A program made the translations under genes and the position numbers. Positions 17,510 through 25,945 of a stretch of 64,000 nt of DNA are shown here, piece after piece. The DNA is from Microbacterium terrae. Lineage in GTDB: Bacteria; Actinomycetota; Actinomycetes; Actinomycetales; Microbacteriaceae. The stretch covers positions 1,240,001 through 1,304,000 of the forward strand of contig NZ_JAFDSS010000001.1 in NCBI RefSeq assembly GCF_017831975.1, in the 5' to 3' direction. Within the stretch, counting starts at the first letter, position 1; the number at the start of each line of letters is the position of its first letter. The notes beneath the pieces are model-generated. The model was not told the origin of the DNA. It was given only the letters and a program-made list of their open reading frames with translations, and made no database searches.

Positions 17510-18574
17510 TCAGTGCTCGTTCTGCCGCGGGATGATCACCTGGCGGTAGATGATGAGGATGCTCGCCGCGATGGGGATCGCGACGAGGGCACCGAGAAGG
17601 CCCAGCAGCGCGCCGCCGGCGAGGGCGGCGATCACCACGACCGCGCCGGGCACCGACACCGCACGGCCCATGATGCGCGGTGAGATCACATACGCCTCGA
17701 TCTGCATGTAGATGAGGTAGTAGATCGCGGCGATGAGCGCGGTGGTCGGCGACCCCAGCACGAGGCAGGTCAGCACGATGATCGTCGAACCGGTGAGCGT
17801 TCCGACCAGCGGGATGAGTGAGAAGAAGAACGCGATCACGGCGAGCACCGCCGGGAACGGCGCCTGGATGATCGAGAGGAAGATCGCGCTCAGCACGCCG
17901 TTGATCACACCGAGGCTGAGCTGTCCGATGACGAAGAATCCGACGGAGTCGGTGATCTGCTCGGCGAGGTCGATGAATCGCTCGCGCTTCGAGGCCGGAA
18001 CCAGCTGGTAGACGGAGCGCTTGAGGCTGGGCGTGGAGGCCGTGAAGTAGATCGTGAGGATGAGCACGATGAACGCGCCGGCGAGCCCGGCCAGGATCGC
18101 CCCGCCGACCGCGATGATGCCGCCGCCGATCTGCTCGCCGAGTGCCGCGTAGTCGAGGGTGTTCAGCCAGTCCTGCACGTACTCGAAGACCTCGTCGACC
18201 TGGAGGAGCGGGAAGGTGTCGGTCATCCAGGTGCGCAGCTCTTCGACGGGATCGTACGTCCCGCTCTCGAAAAGGCGGGCGACCTGGGCGACGAGCTGGC
18301 CGACCTGCTGCACGATGATCGGCACGACCATCAGGATGATGCCGGCGAACGCCGCGAGCACGCCGAGGATCGTGATGAGCACCGCCGCCCATCGGGGGAG
18401 CTTGCGACGCTCGAGCCAGGCGACCACGGGGTCGAGACCGAGGGAGAGGAAGAGTGCGGTGCCGACGTACAGCAGGATGGTCGACAGTGTCTGGATGCCG
18501 CCGATCACCAGAAGGCCGAGCCCGACACCGAGCGTGGCGACGAACGCGACCCGGAAGGGATTGTGCACCTTCAT
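17510..18574 (-). CDS. AI-2E family (TqsA/PerM-type) membrane protein
   Basis: A 354-residue polytopic membrane protein with the family plan: paired N-terminal helices, a central amphipathic periplasm-side region (about 115-150), then five or more helices including the conserved FFFSLIPLVGTLTG and a late IPIAASILIIYRQV. Family members export small molecules or ions; substrate is not predictable. GGGAGG ten bases upstream supports ATG at 18574 over an ATG at 18592 that has no Shine-Dalgarno. Confidence 0.88.
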   Translation of the reverse strand: MKVHNPFRVAFVATLGVGLGLLVIGGIQTLSTILLYVGTALFLSLGLDPVVAWLERRKLPRWAAVLITILGVLAAFAGIILMVVPIIVQQVGQLVAQVARLFESGTYDPVEELRTWMTDTFPLLQVDEVFEYVQDWLNTLDYAALGEQIGGGIIAVGGAILAGLAGAFIVLILTIYFTASTPSLKRSVYQLVPASKRERFIDLAEQITDSVGFFVIGQLSLGVINGVLSAIFLSIIQAPFPAVLAVIAFFFSLIPLVGTLTGSTIIVLTCLVLGSPTTALIAAIYYLIYMQIEAYVISPRIMGRAVSVPGAVVVIAALAGGALLGLLGALVAIPIAASILIIYRQVIIPRQNEH

Positions 18575-18689
18575 TGAGAACCGGCCTCCCATCGATGGAC
18601 GCGTGATGCGCCCGCTCGGTCAGGATACGCACAACGGCGGCCACGACACGGCAATGGCGCCTCCCGGGCTGCTTTCAGGCGTCGTTCGC

Positions 18690-18695
18690 TAGTCT
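18690..18695 (+). promoter_or_regulatory. -10 box (TAGTCT) for the 18751 operon
   Basis: Positioned 55 bases before the GTG; the start codon itself has GAGAGG about ten bases upstream, so this transcript has a real leader. Confidence 0.35.
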
Positions 18696-18750
18696 GAAAC
18701 GTCGAGTCGAGTGTCTGCGCTCTCTGCGCGGGCCGTGAGAGGTGTAGTTC

Positions 18751-20610
18751 GTGCGTTTCGTGTGGGCCGTGGCGGCTTTCGTCCTCGCTGCCGTGATGAT
18801 CGGGGCGGGCATCGCGCAGCGCACCGTCTTCCAGGGACCGACGACCGAGACGGCGACGATCTCCGTCGAGGAGGACGCCCCGTACCTGCTCATCGACGGC
18901 GCCGTGTTCAACACCGCGCCCGGCGCTCAGACGCTGCGCGCCTACGGCGAAGGCGAGATCTTCGCGTCCTACGGGCGCACCGCCGATATGGAGGCGTGGC
19001 TCGCCGACGCCGACTACAACGCGGCCACGGTGGCCGACGACGGGGCGATCACCACGACCCTGATCTCTCCCGAAGCACCCGACGAGTCCGAGGCGGGCGA
19101 GACGACCGAAGACCCGGCCGACGAGACTGCCGAGGAGGCGCCGGCGGAGGAGGGCGACCCTGAGGCGACGGTCGGCCGCGACCCCGCGGGCAGCGACCTC
19201 TGGCTCGACGAGTTCGAGCAGACCGACATCCTCATCGCCCCCCTGCAGCTCCCCGAAGGCATGAGCGTGCTCGTCGCGACCGACGGCACGGCGCCCGCGC
19301 CCGACCGGGTCTCGGTGTCGTGGCCCATCGCCAGCCCCACGCCCTGGGCCGGCCCGCTCATCGCACTGGGCGCCATCCTCATGGCCGTCGGCGTGTTCCT
19401 CTACATCCTCGCCATCCGCCACGTCCGCCGTGCGCGCGGGCCCCGCCGCAAGGGCCTGCCGCTGCCGGTCACCGAGCCCATCGACCTCGCGGTCGAGCAG
19501 GAGAGCAAGGGCGTCATCAGCTCGACGCCCTCGCGTCGCTCGATCGCAGACGGCAAAGGGCGCCGCGCGTTCGCGGTGATCCCCGTCGTCGCGGTGTCGG
19601 CGCTGCTGTTCACCGGCTGCACCGCTGACGCATGGCCGCAGCTCGCAACGACCCCCACCCCGACGCCGACGGCGACCGTCATCGTGCCCGAGGGGCAGCA
19701 GCAGCCGGCCGTCACGAAGGCGCAGGCCGAGCGAATCCTTACCCGCGTCTCCACCCGCGCAGCGGAAGCCGACGAAGCCCGCGACATCGATATGGCGGAT
19801 GACCGACTCTCGGGCGCGACGCTCGAGGTGCGCAACACCAACTACGTGCTCCGCGGCGAACTCGATGACTACGAATCGCCCGATCCGGTGCTCAGCAAGC
19901 CGCTCGAGATCATCCTGCCGCAGGCCTACGACGAGTGGCCGCGCTCCTTCCTCGCCGTCGTCGACGACGAGGAGACCAAGACGTCGAGCATCATGGTGCT
20001 CACCCAGGACGACCCGTGGAGCGAGTACCGGCTGTCGTACACTGCCCGGCTCGAGGCGTCGACCCTCATGCCCGACCTCGCGGCGTACTACATCGGCGCG
20101 TCGCTGGTGGCTCCCGACTCGCCGTTCCTGATCATGCCGCCCGACGAGGTGGCCGCCGCGTACGCGGACGTCATCAACAACGGCGACGAGAGCGAGTACG
20201 CGAGCCTGTTCGACGCCGAGGGTGACCAGCTGCGCGTCAACATCGCGGCGGATCGCGAGCGGCGCCTCGCCGACTTCGAGAAGACGGGCAAGGACACCGG
20301 CGATCTGACCTTCTCGACCGAGGCCGGGCCGAACGAGCCGTGGGCAATCGCCACGCTCGAGAGCGGCGCGATCGTCGCGGTCGACATCCACGAGATCGAC
20401 ACCGCCACGCCGACCGAGGAAGGCGCGGCGATCAAGCTCCCCGAGAACAAGACCGTCGAGGCGCTCACGGGCGTCTCCGAGTCGCTGACCGGCTTCACGA
20501 CGACCTACAAGGACCAGGTCTTCTTCTACGTCCCCGGTCAGGGCTCGAACGAGAAGATCCGGCTCCTCGGCTATTCCTCCGACATCCTCAACGCGAAGGT
20601 GATCAAGTGA
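18751..20610 (+). CDS. Membrane protein fused to a lipoprotein-like domain, function unknown
   Basis: A 619-residue envelope protein. Order: N-terminal helix (about 3-23); extracytoplasmic domain with a Glu/Asp/Thr-rich stretch (about 107-150); helix 200-223; a strongly basic cytoplasmic loop (RHVRRARGPRRKG ... RRSIADGKGRR); then hydrophobic VIPVVAVSALLFTGC ending in a lipobox Cys at 290; Thr/Pro linker; and a C-terminal extracytoplasmic domain of about 300 residues. It reads as a membrane protein joined to a complete lipoprotein precursor. The CnoX-like gene overlaps its stop, so the two are translationally coupled. I do not recognise either outer domain. Confidence 0.85.
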   Translation: MRFVWAVAAFVLAAVMIGAGIAQRTVFQGPTTETATISVEEDAPYLLIDGAVFNTAPGAQTLRAYGEGEIFASYGRTADMEAWLADADYNAATVADDGAITTTLISPEAPDESEAGETTEDPADETAEEAPAEEGDPEATVGRDPAGSDLWLDEFEQTDILIAPLQLPEGMSVLVATDGTAPAPDRVSVSWPIASPTPWAGPLIALGAILMAVGVFLYILAIRHVRRARGPRRKGLPLPVTEPIDLAVEQESKGVISSTPSRRSIADGKGRRAFAVIPVVAVSALLFTGCTADAWPQLATTPTPTPTATVIVPEGQQQPAVTKAQAERILTRVSTRAAEADEARDIDMADDRLSGATLEVRNTNYVLRGELDDYESPDPVLSKPLEIILPQAYDEWPRSFLAVVDDEETKTSSIMVLTQDDPWSEYRLSYTARLEASTLMPDLAAYYIGASLVAPDSPFLIMPPDEVAAAYADVINNGDESEYASLFDAEGDQLRVNIAADRERRLADFEKTGKDTGDLTFSTEAGPNEPWAIATLESGAIVAVDIHEIDTATPTEEGAAIKLPENKTVEALTGVSESLTGFTTTYKDQVFFYVPGQGSNEKIRLLGYSSDILNAKVIK

Positions 20611-21542
20611 CAGACGCGTCCCCCGCCGCATCGCTCCGCGGCGCCGTCGACCTCTCCACGCTGCGCAATCGCCCGGCCCCCGGTGCGACCGCGCCCGCCG
20701 CGGCGCAGCCCGTCTCCGGTCTGGTGATGGACGTCACCGACGAGATGTTCCCCCAGGTGCTCGAGCTCTCGCGCACCGTCCCGGTCGTCATCGACCTCTG
20801 GGCCGAATGGTGCGGACCGTGCAAGCAGCTCAGTCCCGTGCTCGAGAAGGTGATCGCCGAGCTCGGTGGGCGGATGGTGCTCGCCAAGGTCGACGTCGAC
20901 GCCAACCCGCAGCTCGCCCAGGCATTCCGGGCGCAGTCGATCCCGCTCGTCGTGGGGCTCGTCGCCGGCCAGCCGGTGCAGCTGTTCACCGGTGCCGTAC
21001 CCGAGCAGCAGGTGCGCGAGATTCTCGCACAGCTCCTCGACCTCGCCGCGCAGAACGGCGTCACGGGCTCCGTCGACGCGGGAGACGGAGAGGGCGAGTC
21101 CGCCCCCGCCGAAGCGGTGGAGCCCCCGCTCGCGCCGCTCCACGCCGAGGCGTTCGCCGCGATCGAGGACGGCGACTACGCGCGCGCGATCACCGCCTAC
21201 GAGAAGGCGCTCGCGGAGAACCCCCGCGACGCCGACGCGAAGGCGGGACTCGCCCAGGTGCGTCTCCTCGACCGCATCCAGGGAGCGGACCTGCAGGCTG
21301 CGCGTGCCGCGGCCGCTGCCGCACCGACCGACATCGAGGCGCAGTTCGCCGTCGCCGACCTCGACCTCGCCGGCGGGCACGTCGACGACGCGTTCGGTCG
21401 TCTCCTCGACCTCTTCGCCCAGCTTCCGGGCGACGCCCGCACGCCGGTGCGCGAGCGGCTCGTCGAGCTGTTCACGCTGATCGGCGATGCCGATCCCCGC
21501 GTCGTACGAGCACGTGGGCGCCTGGCGTCGCTGCTGTTCTGA
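20607..21542 (+). CDS. Thioredoxin-TPR co-chaperone (CnoX/YbbN-like)
   Basis: Cytoplasmic holdase of the CnoX family: an N-terminal thioredoxin domain (about 40-140) and TPR repeats (about 165-311). Unlike E. coli CnoX, it keeps the redox-active WCGPCK (Cys69, Cys72). The first 38 residues are a Pro/Ala-rich extension. GTG at 20607 overlaps the stop of the membrane protein (GTGA). Convergent with glgB. Confidence 0.88.
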   Translation: MTDASPAASLRGAVDLSTLRNRPAPGATAPAAAQPVSGLVMDVTDEMFPQVLELSRTVPVVIDLWAEWCGPCKQLSPVLEKVIAELGGRMVLAKVDVDANPQLAQAFRAQSIPLVVGLVAGQPVQLFTGAVPEQQVREILAQLLDLAAQNGVTGSVDAGDGEGESAPAEAVEPPLAPLHAEAFAAIEDGDYARAITAYEKALAENPRDADAKAGLAQVRLLDRIQGADLQAARAAAAAAPTDIEAQFAVADLDLAGGHVDDAFGRLLDLFAQLPGDARTPVRERLVELFTLIGDADPRVVRARGRLASLLF

Positions 21543-21561
21543 CCGCCTGACGCACGCGGCG

Positions 21562-21588
21562 GCCGGGGTGCCCGTGACGGCACCCGGC
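21562..21588. terminator. Hairpin between convergent cnoX-like gene and glgB
   Basis: GCCGGGGTGCC (21562-21572) pairs with GGCACCCGGC (21579-21588), one bulged G, six-base loop. It lies between two convergent stops and may serve both directions. Confidence 0.5.
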
Positions 21589-21603
21589 GCCGACGTCGCA
21601 CGC

Positions 21604-23781
21604 TCAGCCCTGCGTGGGTGAGGGGATGTGCGCCTGCGGGTCGTGCCGCAGCCACAGCACGCCGAGCGGCGGAAGCGTGATCGAGGCCCGGCCGTCGGCG
21701 TCGGCGCTCACCACGCCGAGGTTTCCGACGCCGCTGCCGCCGAACTCGGTCGCGTCGGTGTTGAGCACCTCGTGCCAGACGCCGGTCTCCGGCAGGTCGA
21801 GCGCGAGCGCGCTGATGGGCACGCCCGAGAAGTTGCCGATGACCGCCACCGTGTTGCCGTGCCAGTCGCGCCGCGTGAACGCGATGACGTTGGGGTTCCA
21901 GGTCGGCGCGCCGAGACGGTGGAACGCCGCACCGTCGGCATCGCGCGCCCATAGCGCCGAGTGGTCGCGGTAGGTGCGGTTGAGGGTGCCCACGAAGGAC
22001 TGCAGCTGGGCGTGGGCCGGCTGGTCGAGCAGCCACCAGTCGAGCGAGCGACCCTCGGACCACTCCGACATCTGCCCGAACTCCTGACCCATGAACAGCA
22101 GCTGCTTGCCGGGGTGCCCCCACATATAGGCGAGGAACGCGCGCATGTTCGCGAGCTTCTGCCAGTGGTCCCCGGGCATGCGGTGGAAGAGGCTGCCCTT
22201 GCCGTGCACGACCTCGTCGTGGCTGATGGGCAGCACGAAGTTCTCGCTGAACGCGTACACGAACGAGAACGACATCTCGCCTTCGTGGTGCGACCGGTAC
22301 ATCGGATCACGCGCGATGTACTGCAGGGTGTCGTTCATCCACCCCATGTTCCACTTGAAGCCGAAGCCGAGTCCGGCCCGGCTCGTCGGAGCGGTGACAC
22401 CCGGGAAGCTCGTCGACTCCTCGGCGATCATCGCGATGCCAGGGTAGCGCTTGTACGCGGTGGCGTTGACCTCCTGGAGGAAGCGGATCGCCTCGAGGTT
22501 CTCCCGCCCGCCATGGATGTTCGGCACCCAATCGCCGTCCTCGCGCGAGTAGTCGAGGTACAGCATCGACGCGACGGCATCCACCCGGAGTCCGTCGACG
22601 TGGAACTCCTCCAGCCAGTAGAGCGCGTTCGCGACGAGGAAGTTGCGCACCTCGTTGCGGCCGAAGTCGAAGATGTACGTCCCCCAGTCGCGGTGCTCGC
22701 CGCGCCGCGGGTCGGGATGCTCGTAGAGCGCTTCGCCGTCGAAGCGCGCCAGCGCGAACGCATCCTTCGGGAAGTGTCCGGGCACCCAGTCCATGATCAC
22801 GCCGATGCCGGCCTGGTGCAGACGGTCGATCAGGTACCGCAGGTCGTCAGGGTGCCCGAACCGGCTGGTCGGCGCGTAGTACCCGGTGACCTGGTAGCCC
22901 CACGAGCCGCCGAACGGATGCTCCGCCAGCGGCAGGAACTCGATGTGGGTGAATGCCTGCGCGGAGACGTACTCGATGAGCTGATCGGCCGCGTCGCGGT
23001 ACGACAGACCCGGACGCCACGAGCCGAAGTGGAGCTCGTACACCGACATCGGCTGCGAGATCGTGCTGGTTCGTGCGCGCTGCGTCATCCACGCGTCGTC
23101 GTGCCACACGTGCTTCGCCTGCACGACGACGGATGCGGTGGCCGGCGGCACCTCGGCGGCGCGGGCCATCGGGTCGGCCTTCGTCACCCAGGTGCCGGCG
23201 CGGGCGAGCAGCTCGTACTTGTAGGTCGCGCCGGCGAGCACGTCGGGGACGAAGATCTCCCAGACGCCGCTGCCGCCCATCGACCGCATCGCGTGCCCCT
23301 GGCCGTCCCAGTCGTTGAAGTCGCCCACCACGCGCACTGCGCGGGCGTTGGGTGCCCAGACTGCGAACGCGGTGCCGTGCACGCCGCCGTACTCCCGCAC
23401 GTGCGAACCGAGCACCCGCCAGAGCTCTTCGTGGCGTCCTTCGGAGATGAGGTGCAGATCGAGCTCGCCGATCGACGGGCCGAAGCGGTACGGGTCGTCG
23501 GCGTCGAAGTCGGAACCGCCGCTGTACTTCGCGACGATCCGGTAGGCGCGTGCGTCGCCGGCGCGGGAACCCTCCCAGATGCCCGCGCGCACGTGCTCCA
23601 GGGGCACGCTGGTGCCGTCGTCGAACCGCGCGGTCACGCTCGTCGCGAGAGGGCGCCGCACGCGGACGACCCAGGCGCTGCCCCCCTCGGCGTCGGCGAC
23701 GGGATGCAGGCCCAGCACCGCGTGCGGATCGTGGTGCGACCCGGTGCCCACCGTGTCGAGCAGATCATCGGAGAGCGTCAT
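21604..23781 (-). CDS. glgB: 1,4-alpha-glucan branching enzyme
   Basis: Introduces alpha-1,6 branches into alpha-glucan. 725 residues: N-terminal CBM48-type beta domain (HHDPHAVLGLHP onward), GH13 barrel and C-terminal beta domain. Nucleophile Asp401 (DGLRVDAVASM), acid/base Glu454 (IAEESTSFP) and the SHDEVVHGKGS segment are present, within four residues of the E. coli GlgB numbering. ATG at 23781 overlaps the glgE stop by four bases. In the GlgE route this enzyme branches the linear glucan made by GlgE. Confidence 0.96.
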   Translation of the reverse strand: MTLSDDLLDTVGTGSHHDPHAVLGLHPVADAEGGSAWVVRVRRPLATSVTARFDDGTSVPLEHVRAGIWEGSRAGDARAYRIVAKYSGGSDFDADDPYRFGPSIGELDLHLISEGRHEELWRVLGSHVREYGGVHGTAFAVWAPNARAVRVVGDFNDWDGQGHAMRSMGGSGVWEIFVPDVLAGATYKYELLARAGTWVTKADPMARAAEVPPATASVVVQAKHVWHDDAWMTQRARTSTISQPMSVYELHFGSWRPGLSYRDAADQLIEYVSAQAFTHIEFLPLAEHPFGGSWGYQVTGYYAPTSRFGHPDDLRYLIDRLHQAGIGVIMDWVPGHFPKDAFALARFDGEALYEHPDPRRGEHRDWGTYIFDFGRNEVRNFLVANALYWLEEFHVDGLRVDAVASMLYLDYSREDGDWVPNIHGGRENLEAIRFLQEVNATAYKRYPGIAMIAEESTSFPGVTAPTSRAGLGFGFKWNMGWMNDTLQYIARDPMYRSHHEGEMSFSFVYAFSENFVLPISHDEVVHGKGSLFHRMPGDHWQKLANMRAFLAYMWGHPGKQLLFMGQEFGQMSEWSEGRSLDWWLLDQPAHAQLQSFVGTLNRTYRDHSALWARDADGAAFHRLGAPTWNPNVIAFTRRDWHGNTVAVIGNFSGVPISALALDLPETGVWHEVLNTDATEFGGSGVGNLGVVSADADGRASITLPPLGVLWLRHDPQAHIPSPTQG

Positions 23782-25862
23782 CGGGGCTCCTTCACGTGCA
23801 GGATGTGCACCGGCTCGCTGAACGCGTCGAGTCGGACGTAGTTGTGGTCGGACCAGGTCCAGCGTGCTCCGGTGACGAGGTCCTCGACCTCGAAGACGTC
23901 TCCGGGTTCGACACCCCAGACGCGGGTGTCGAGGTGCACCGTGGTCTCGCGCACCGAGTGCGGGTCGGTGTTCACGACGACGATGATCGTGTCGGCAGCC
24001 CCCGTCGGAGACAGCTCGGCTTCGATGCGCTTGGCGTAGACGAGGATCGCGTCGTCGTCGCTCCAGTGCACCGAGAGGTTGCGCAGCTGCCGCAGTGCCG
24101 GGTGGGCGCGGCGGATCTCGTTGAGGCGCCGCAGGAAGGGCGCGAGCGAGTCGCCGGATGCCTCGGCGCCGGCCCAGTCGCGGAACTTGTACTCGTACTT
24201 CTCGTTGTCGATGTTTTCTTCGGATCCCGGCCGGGCGACGTTCTCGAACAGCTCGTATCCGGCGTAGACGCCGTAGACCGGTGCCGCGGTGGCGGCGATG
24301 GCCGCGCGGATGACGTAGGCGGCGCGGCCGCCGAACTGCAGGTACTCGGTGAGGATGTCGGGGGTGTTGACGAAGAGGTTCGGGCGCAGGAAGTCCGCCG
24401 TCTCGCCTGCAAGCCCGGTGAGGAACTCCTCGAGCTGCTCCTTGGTGTTGCGCCACGTGAAGTAGGTGTAGCTCTGCTGGAAGCCCGCGGAGGCGAGACT
24501 CTGCAGCGGTGCCGGGCGCGTGAACGCCTCAGCGAGGAAGACCACGTCGGGGTGCTCGGCGGTCACCGTGCGGATCAGCTGCTCCCAGAACTGCAGCGGC
24601 TTGGTGTGGGGGTTGTCGACGCGGAAGATGCGCACCCCCTGCGCGATCCAGTGGCGCACGACGCGCATCACCTCGGCGAGGATGCCCGCCGGGTCGTTGT
24701 CGAAGTTGATCGGGTAGATGTCCTGGTACTTCTTCGGCGGGTTCTCGGCGTACGCGATCGTGCCGTCGGGGAGCGTCGTGAACCACTCCGGATGCTCGGT
24801 CACCCACGGGTGGTCGGGAGCCGCCTGCAGGGCGAGGTCGAGGGCGACCTCGATGCCCTCCGCCCGAGCCGCCCGCACGAAGGCGCGGAAGTCGGCGAGG
24901 GTGCCGAGGTCGGGATGCACCGTGTCGTGGCCGCCCGCGGCGGAGCCGATCGCCCACGGCGACCCCGGGTCGGCGGGCCCCGCGTCGAGGGTGTTGTTCG
25001 GGCCCTTGCGGTTGAGCGTGCCGATGGGGTGGATCGGCGGCAGGTAGAGCACGTCGAACCCCATGCCCGCGACACCGGGGAGGCGCTTGATCGCGGTGCG
25101 GAAGGTGCCGCTCTTGACCGTGCCGTCGCGAAGACGCTTCGCTCCCTCGGAGCGGGGGAAGAACTCGTACCAGGCGCCGACGCCGGCGCGTTCGCGTTCG
25201 ACCAGCAGCTCCGCCTCCGGACCGATCGACACGAGCGACATCAGCGGACGAGCGTCGAAGATCGCGGCGATGGCGGGGTCGTGCACGATCGCGAGGGCGG
25301 CGGTGTCGGAGGCGGCGTCGTCGCGGAGGGCCGCGGCGGCAGCCTCGAGCGCGCGCCGCTGAGCCACCGGTCGCGACTTCTCGGCGATCGCGCGGTCGAA
25401 CAGCTCGGCGCCCATCCGCCGCATGAGCGGCGTGTCGACGCCGGCCGCGATCTTGAGCGACGCCGCGTGCTCCCAGGTGGCGAAGTCGTCGCCGAACGAT
25501 TCGAAGCGGAATCGCCACACGCCTTCGGCCAGGAGCGCGATCTGCGCCTCCCACCGGTCGAACCCGTCGAGGAGCGGAGTGAGGCGGTGGAGGGATTCGT
25601 CGCCCGAGGGGCTGAACAGCCGCACCTGCACGCCGATGAGGTCGTGACCCTCGCGGAACGCGGTGACGCCGAACGGGACGACCTCGGTGGCGAACGCCTT
25701 CGGCCGGTGCGTCCCCCAGGGGACGGACGGGGTGGGCTTCGCCATCGGGATCCGCAGCGACTCGGTGGAGCGCTCGGCCTGCCAGGAGCGGGTCGGTCCG
25801 ACGGGGATCGAGGTTGCGCTCTTCCAGGGCCGGGAGCGCGCGGAGCGCGAGGTCGTTGCCAC
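23778..25862 (-). CDS. glgE: Alpha-1,4-glucan:maltose-1-phosphate maltosyltransferase
   Basis: Extends alpha-glucan with maltose from maltose-1-phosphate. The 694 residues show GlgE hallmarks: GAWYEFFPRS, YLPPIHPIGTLNRKG, Asp416 (FRVDNPHTKP), Glu445 (FLAEAFTRP) and Asp502 (NTPDIL). These are each exactly 22 residues later than Asp394, Glu423 and Asp480 of Streptomyces coelicolor GlgE. The conserved RIPM segment lies upstream of the internal Met at 25745, so the GTG at 25862 is the start, supported by TAGGTT six bases before it. The treS and maltokinase genes are not in the window. Confidence 0.95.
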   Translation of the reverse strand: MATTSRSARSRPWKSATSIPVGPTRSWQAERSTESLRIPMAKPTPSVPWGTHRPKAFATEVVPFGVTAFREGHDLIGVQVRLFSPSGDESLHRLTPLLDGFDRWEAQIALLAEGVWRFRFESFGDDFATWEHAASLKIAAGVDTPLMRRMGAELFDRAIAEKSRPVAQRRALEAAAAALRDDAASDTAALAIVHDPAIAAIFDARPLMSLVSIGPEAELLVERERAGVGAWYEFFPRSEGAKRLRDGTVKSGTFRTAIKRLPGVAGMGFDVLYLPPIHPIGTLNRKGPNNTLDAGPADPGSPWAIGSAAGGHDTVHPDLGTLADFRAFVRAARAEGIEVALDLALQAAPDHPWVTEHPEWFTTLPDGTIAYAENPPKKYQDIYPINFDNDPAGILAEVMRVVRHWIAQGVRIFRVDNPHTKPLQFWEQLIRTVTAEHPDVVFLAEAFTRPAPLQSLASAGFQQSYTYFTWRNTKEQLEEFLTGLAGETADFLRPNLFVNTPDILTEYLQFGGRAAYVIRAAIAATAAPVYGVYAGYELFENVARPGSEENIDNEKYEYKFRDWAGAEASGDSLAPFLRRLNEIRRAHPALRQLRNLSVHWSDDDAILVYAKRIEAELSPTGAADTIIVVVNTDPHSVRETTVHLDTRVWGVEPGDVFEVEDLVTGARWTWSDHNYVRLDAFSEPVHILHVKEPR

Positions 25863-25868
25863 GGTTCG

Positions 25869-25874
25869 AACCTA
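25869..25874 (-). promoter_or_regulatory. -10 box (TAGGTT) of glgE, leaderless spacing
   Basis: Ends six bases before the GTG start. It lies in the 83-bp gap after glgX, so glgE-glgB can be transcribed independently of glgX. Confidence 0.5.
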
Positions 25875-25945
25875 TCGTGAGCGATCGCAGCGGGACAGGC
25901 GGCGCGGCACGAAGACGTTCAGGTTCGCCCGGTTCCGACGCGCGG

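Noticed and set aside
25745..25862. Internal ATG at 25745 as glgE start
   Set aside because: It would remove the conserved RIP segment of the N-terminal domain, and the -10 box points to 25862.
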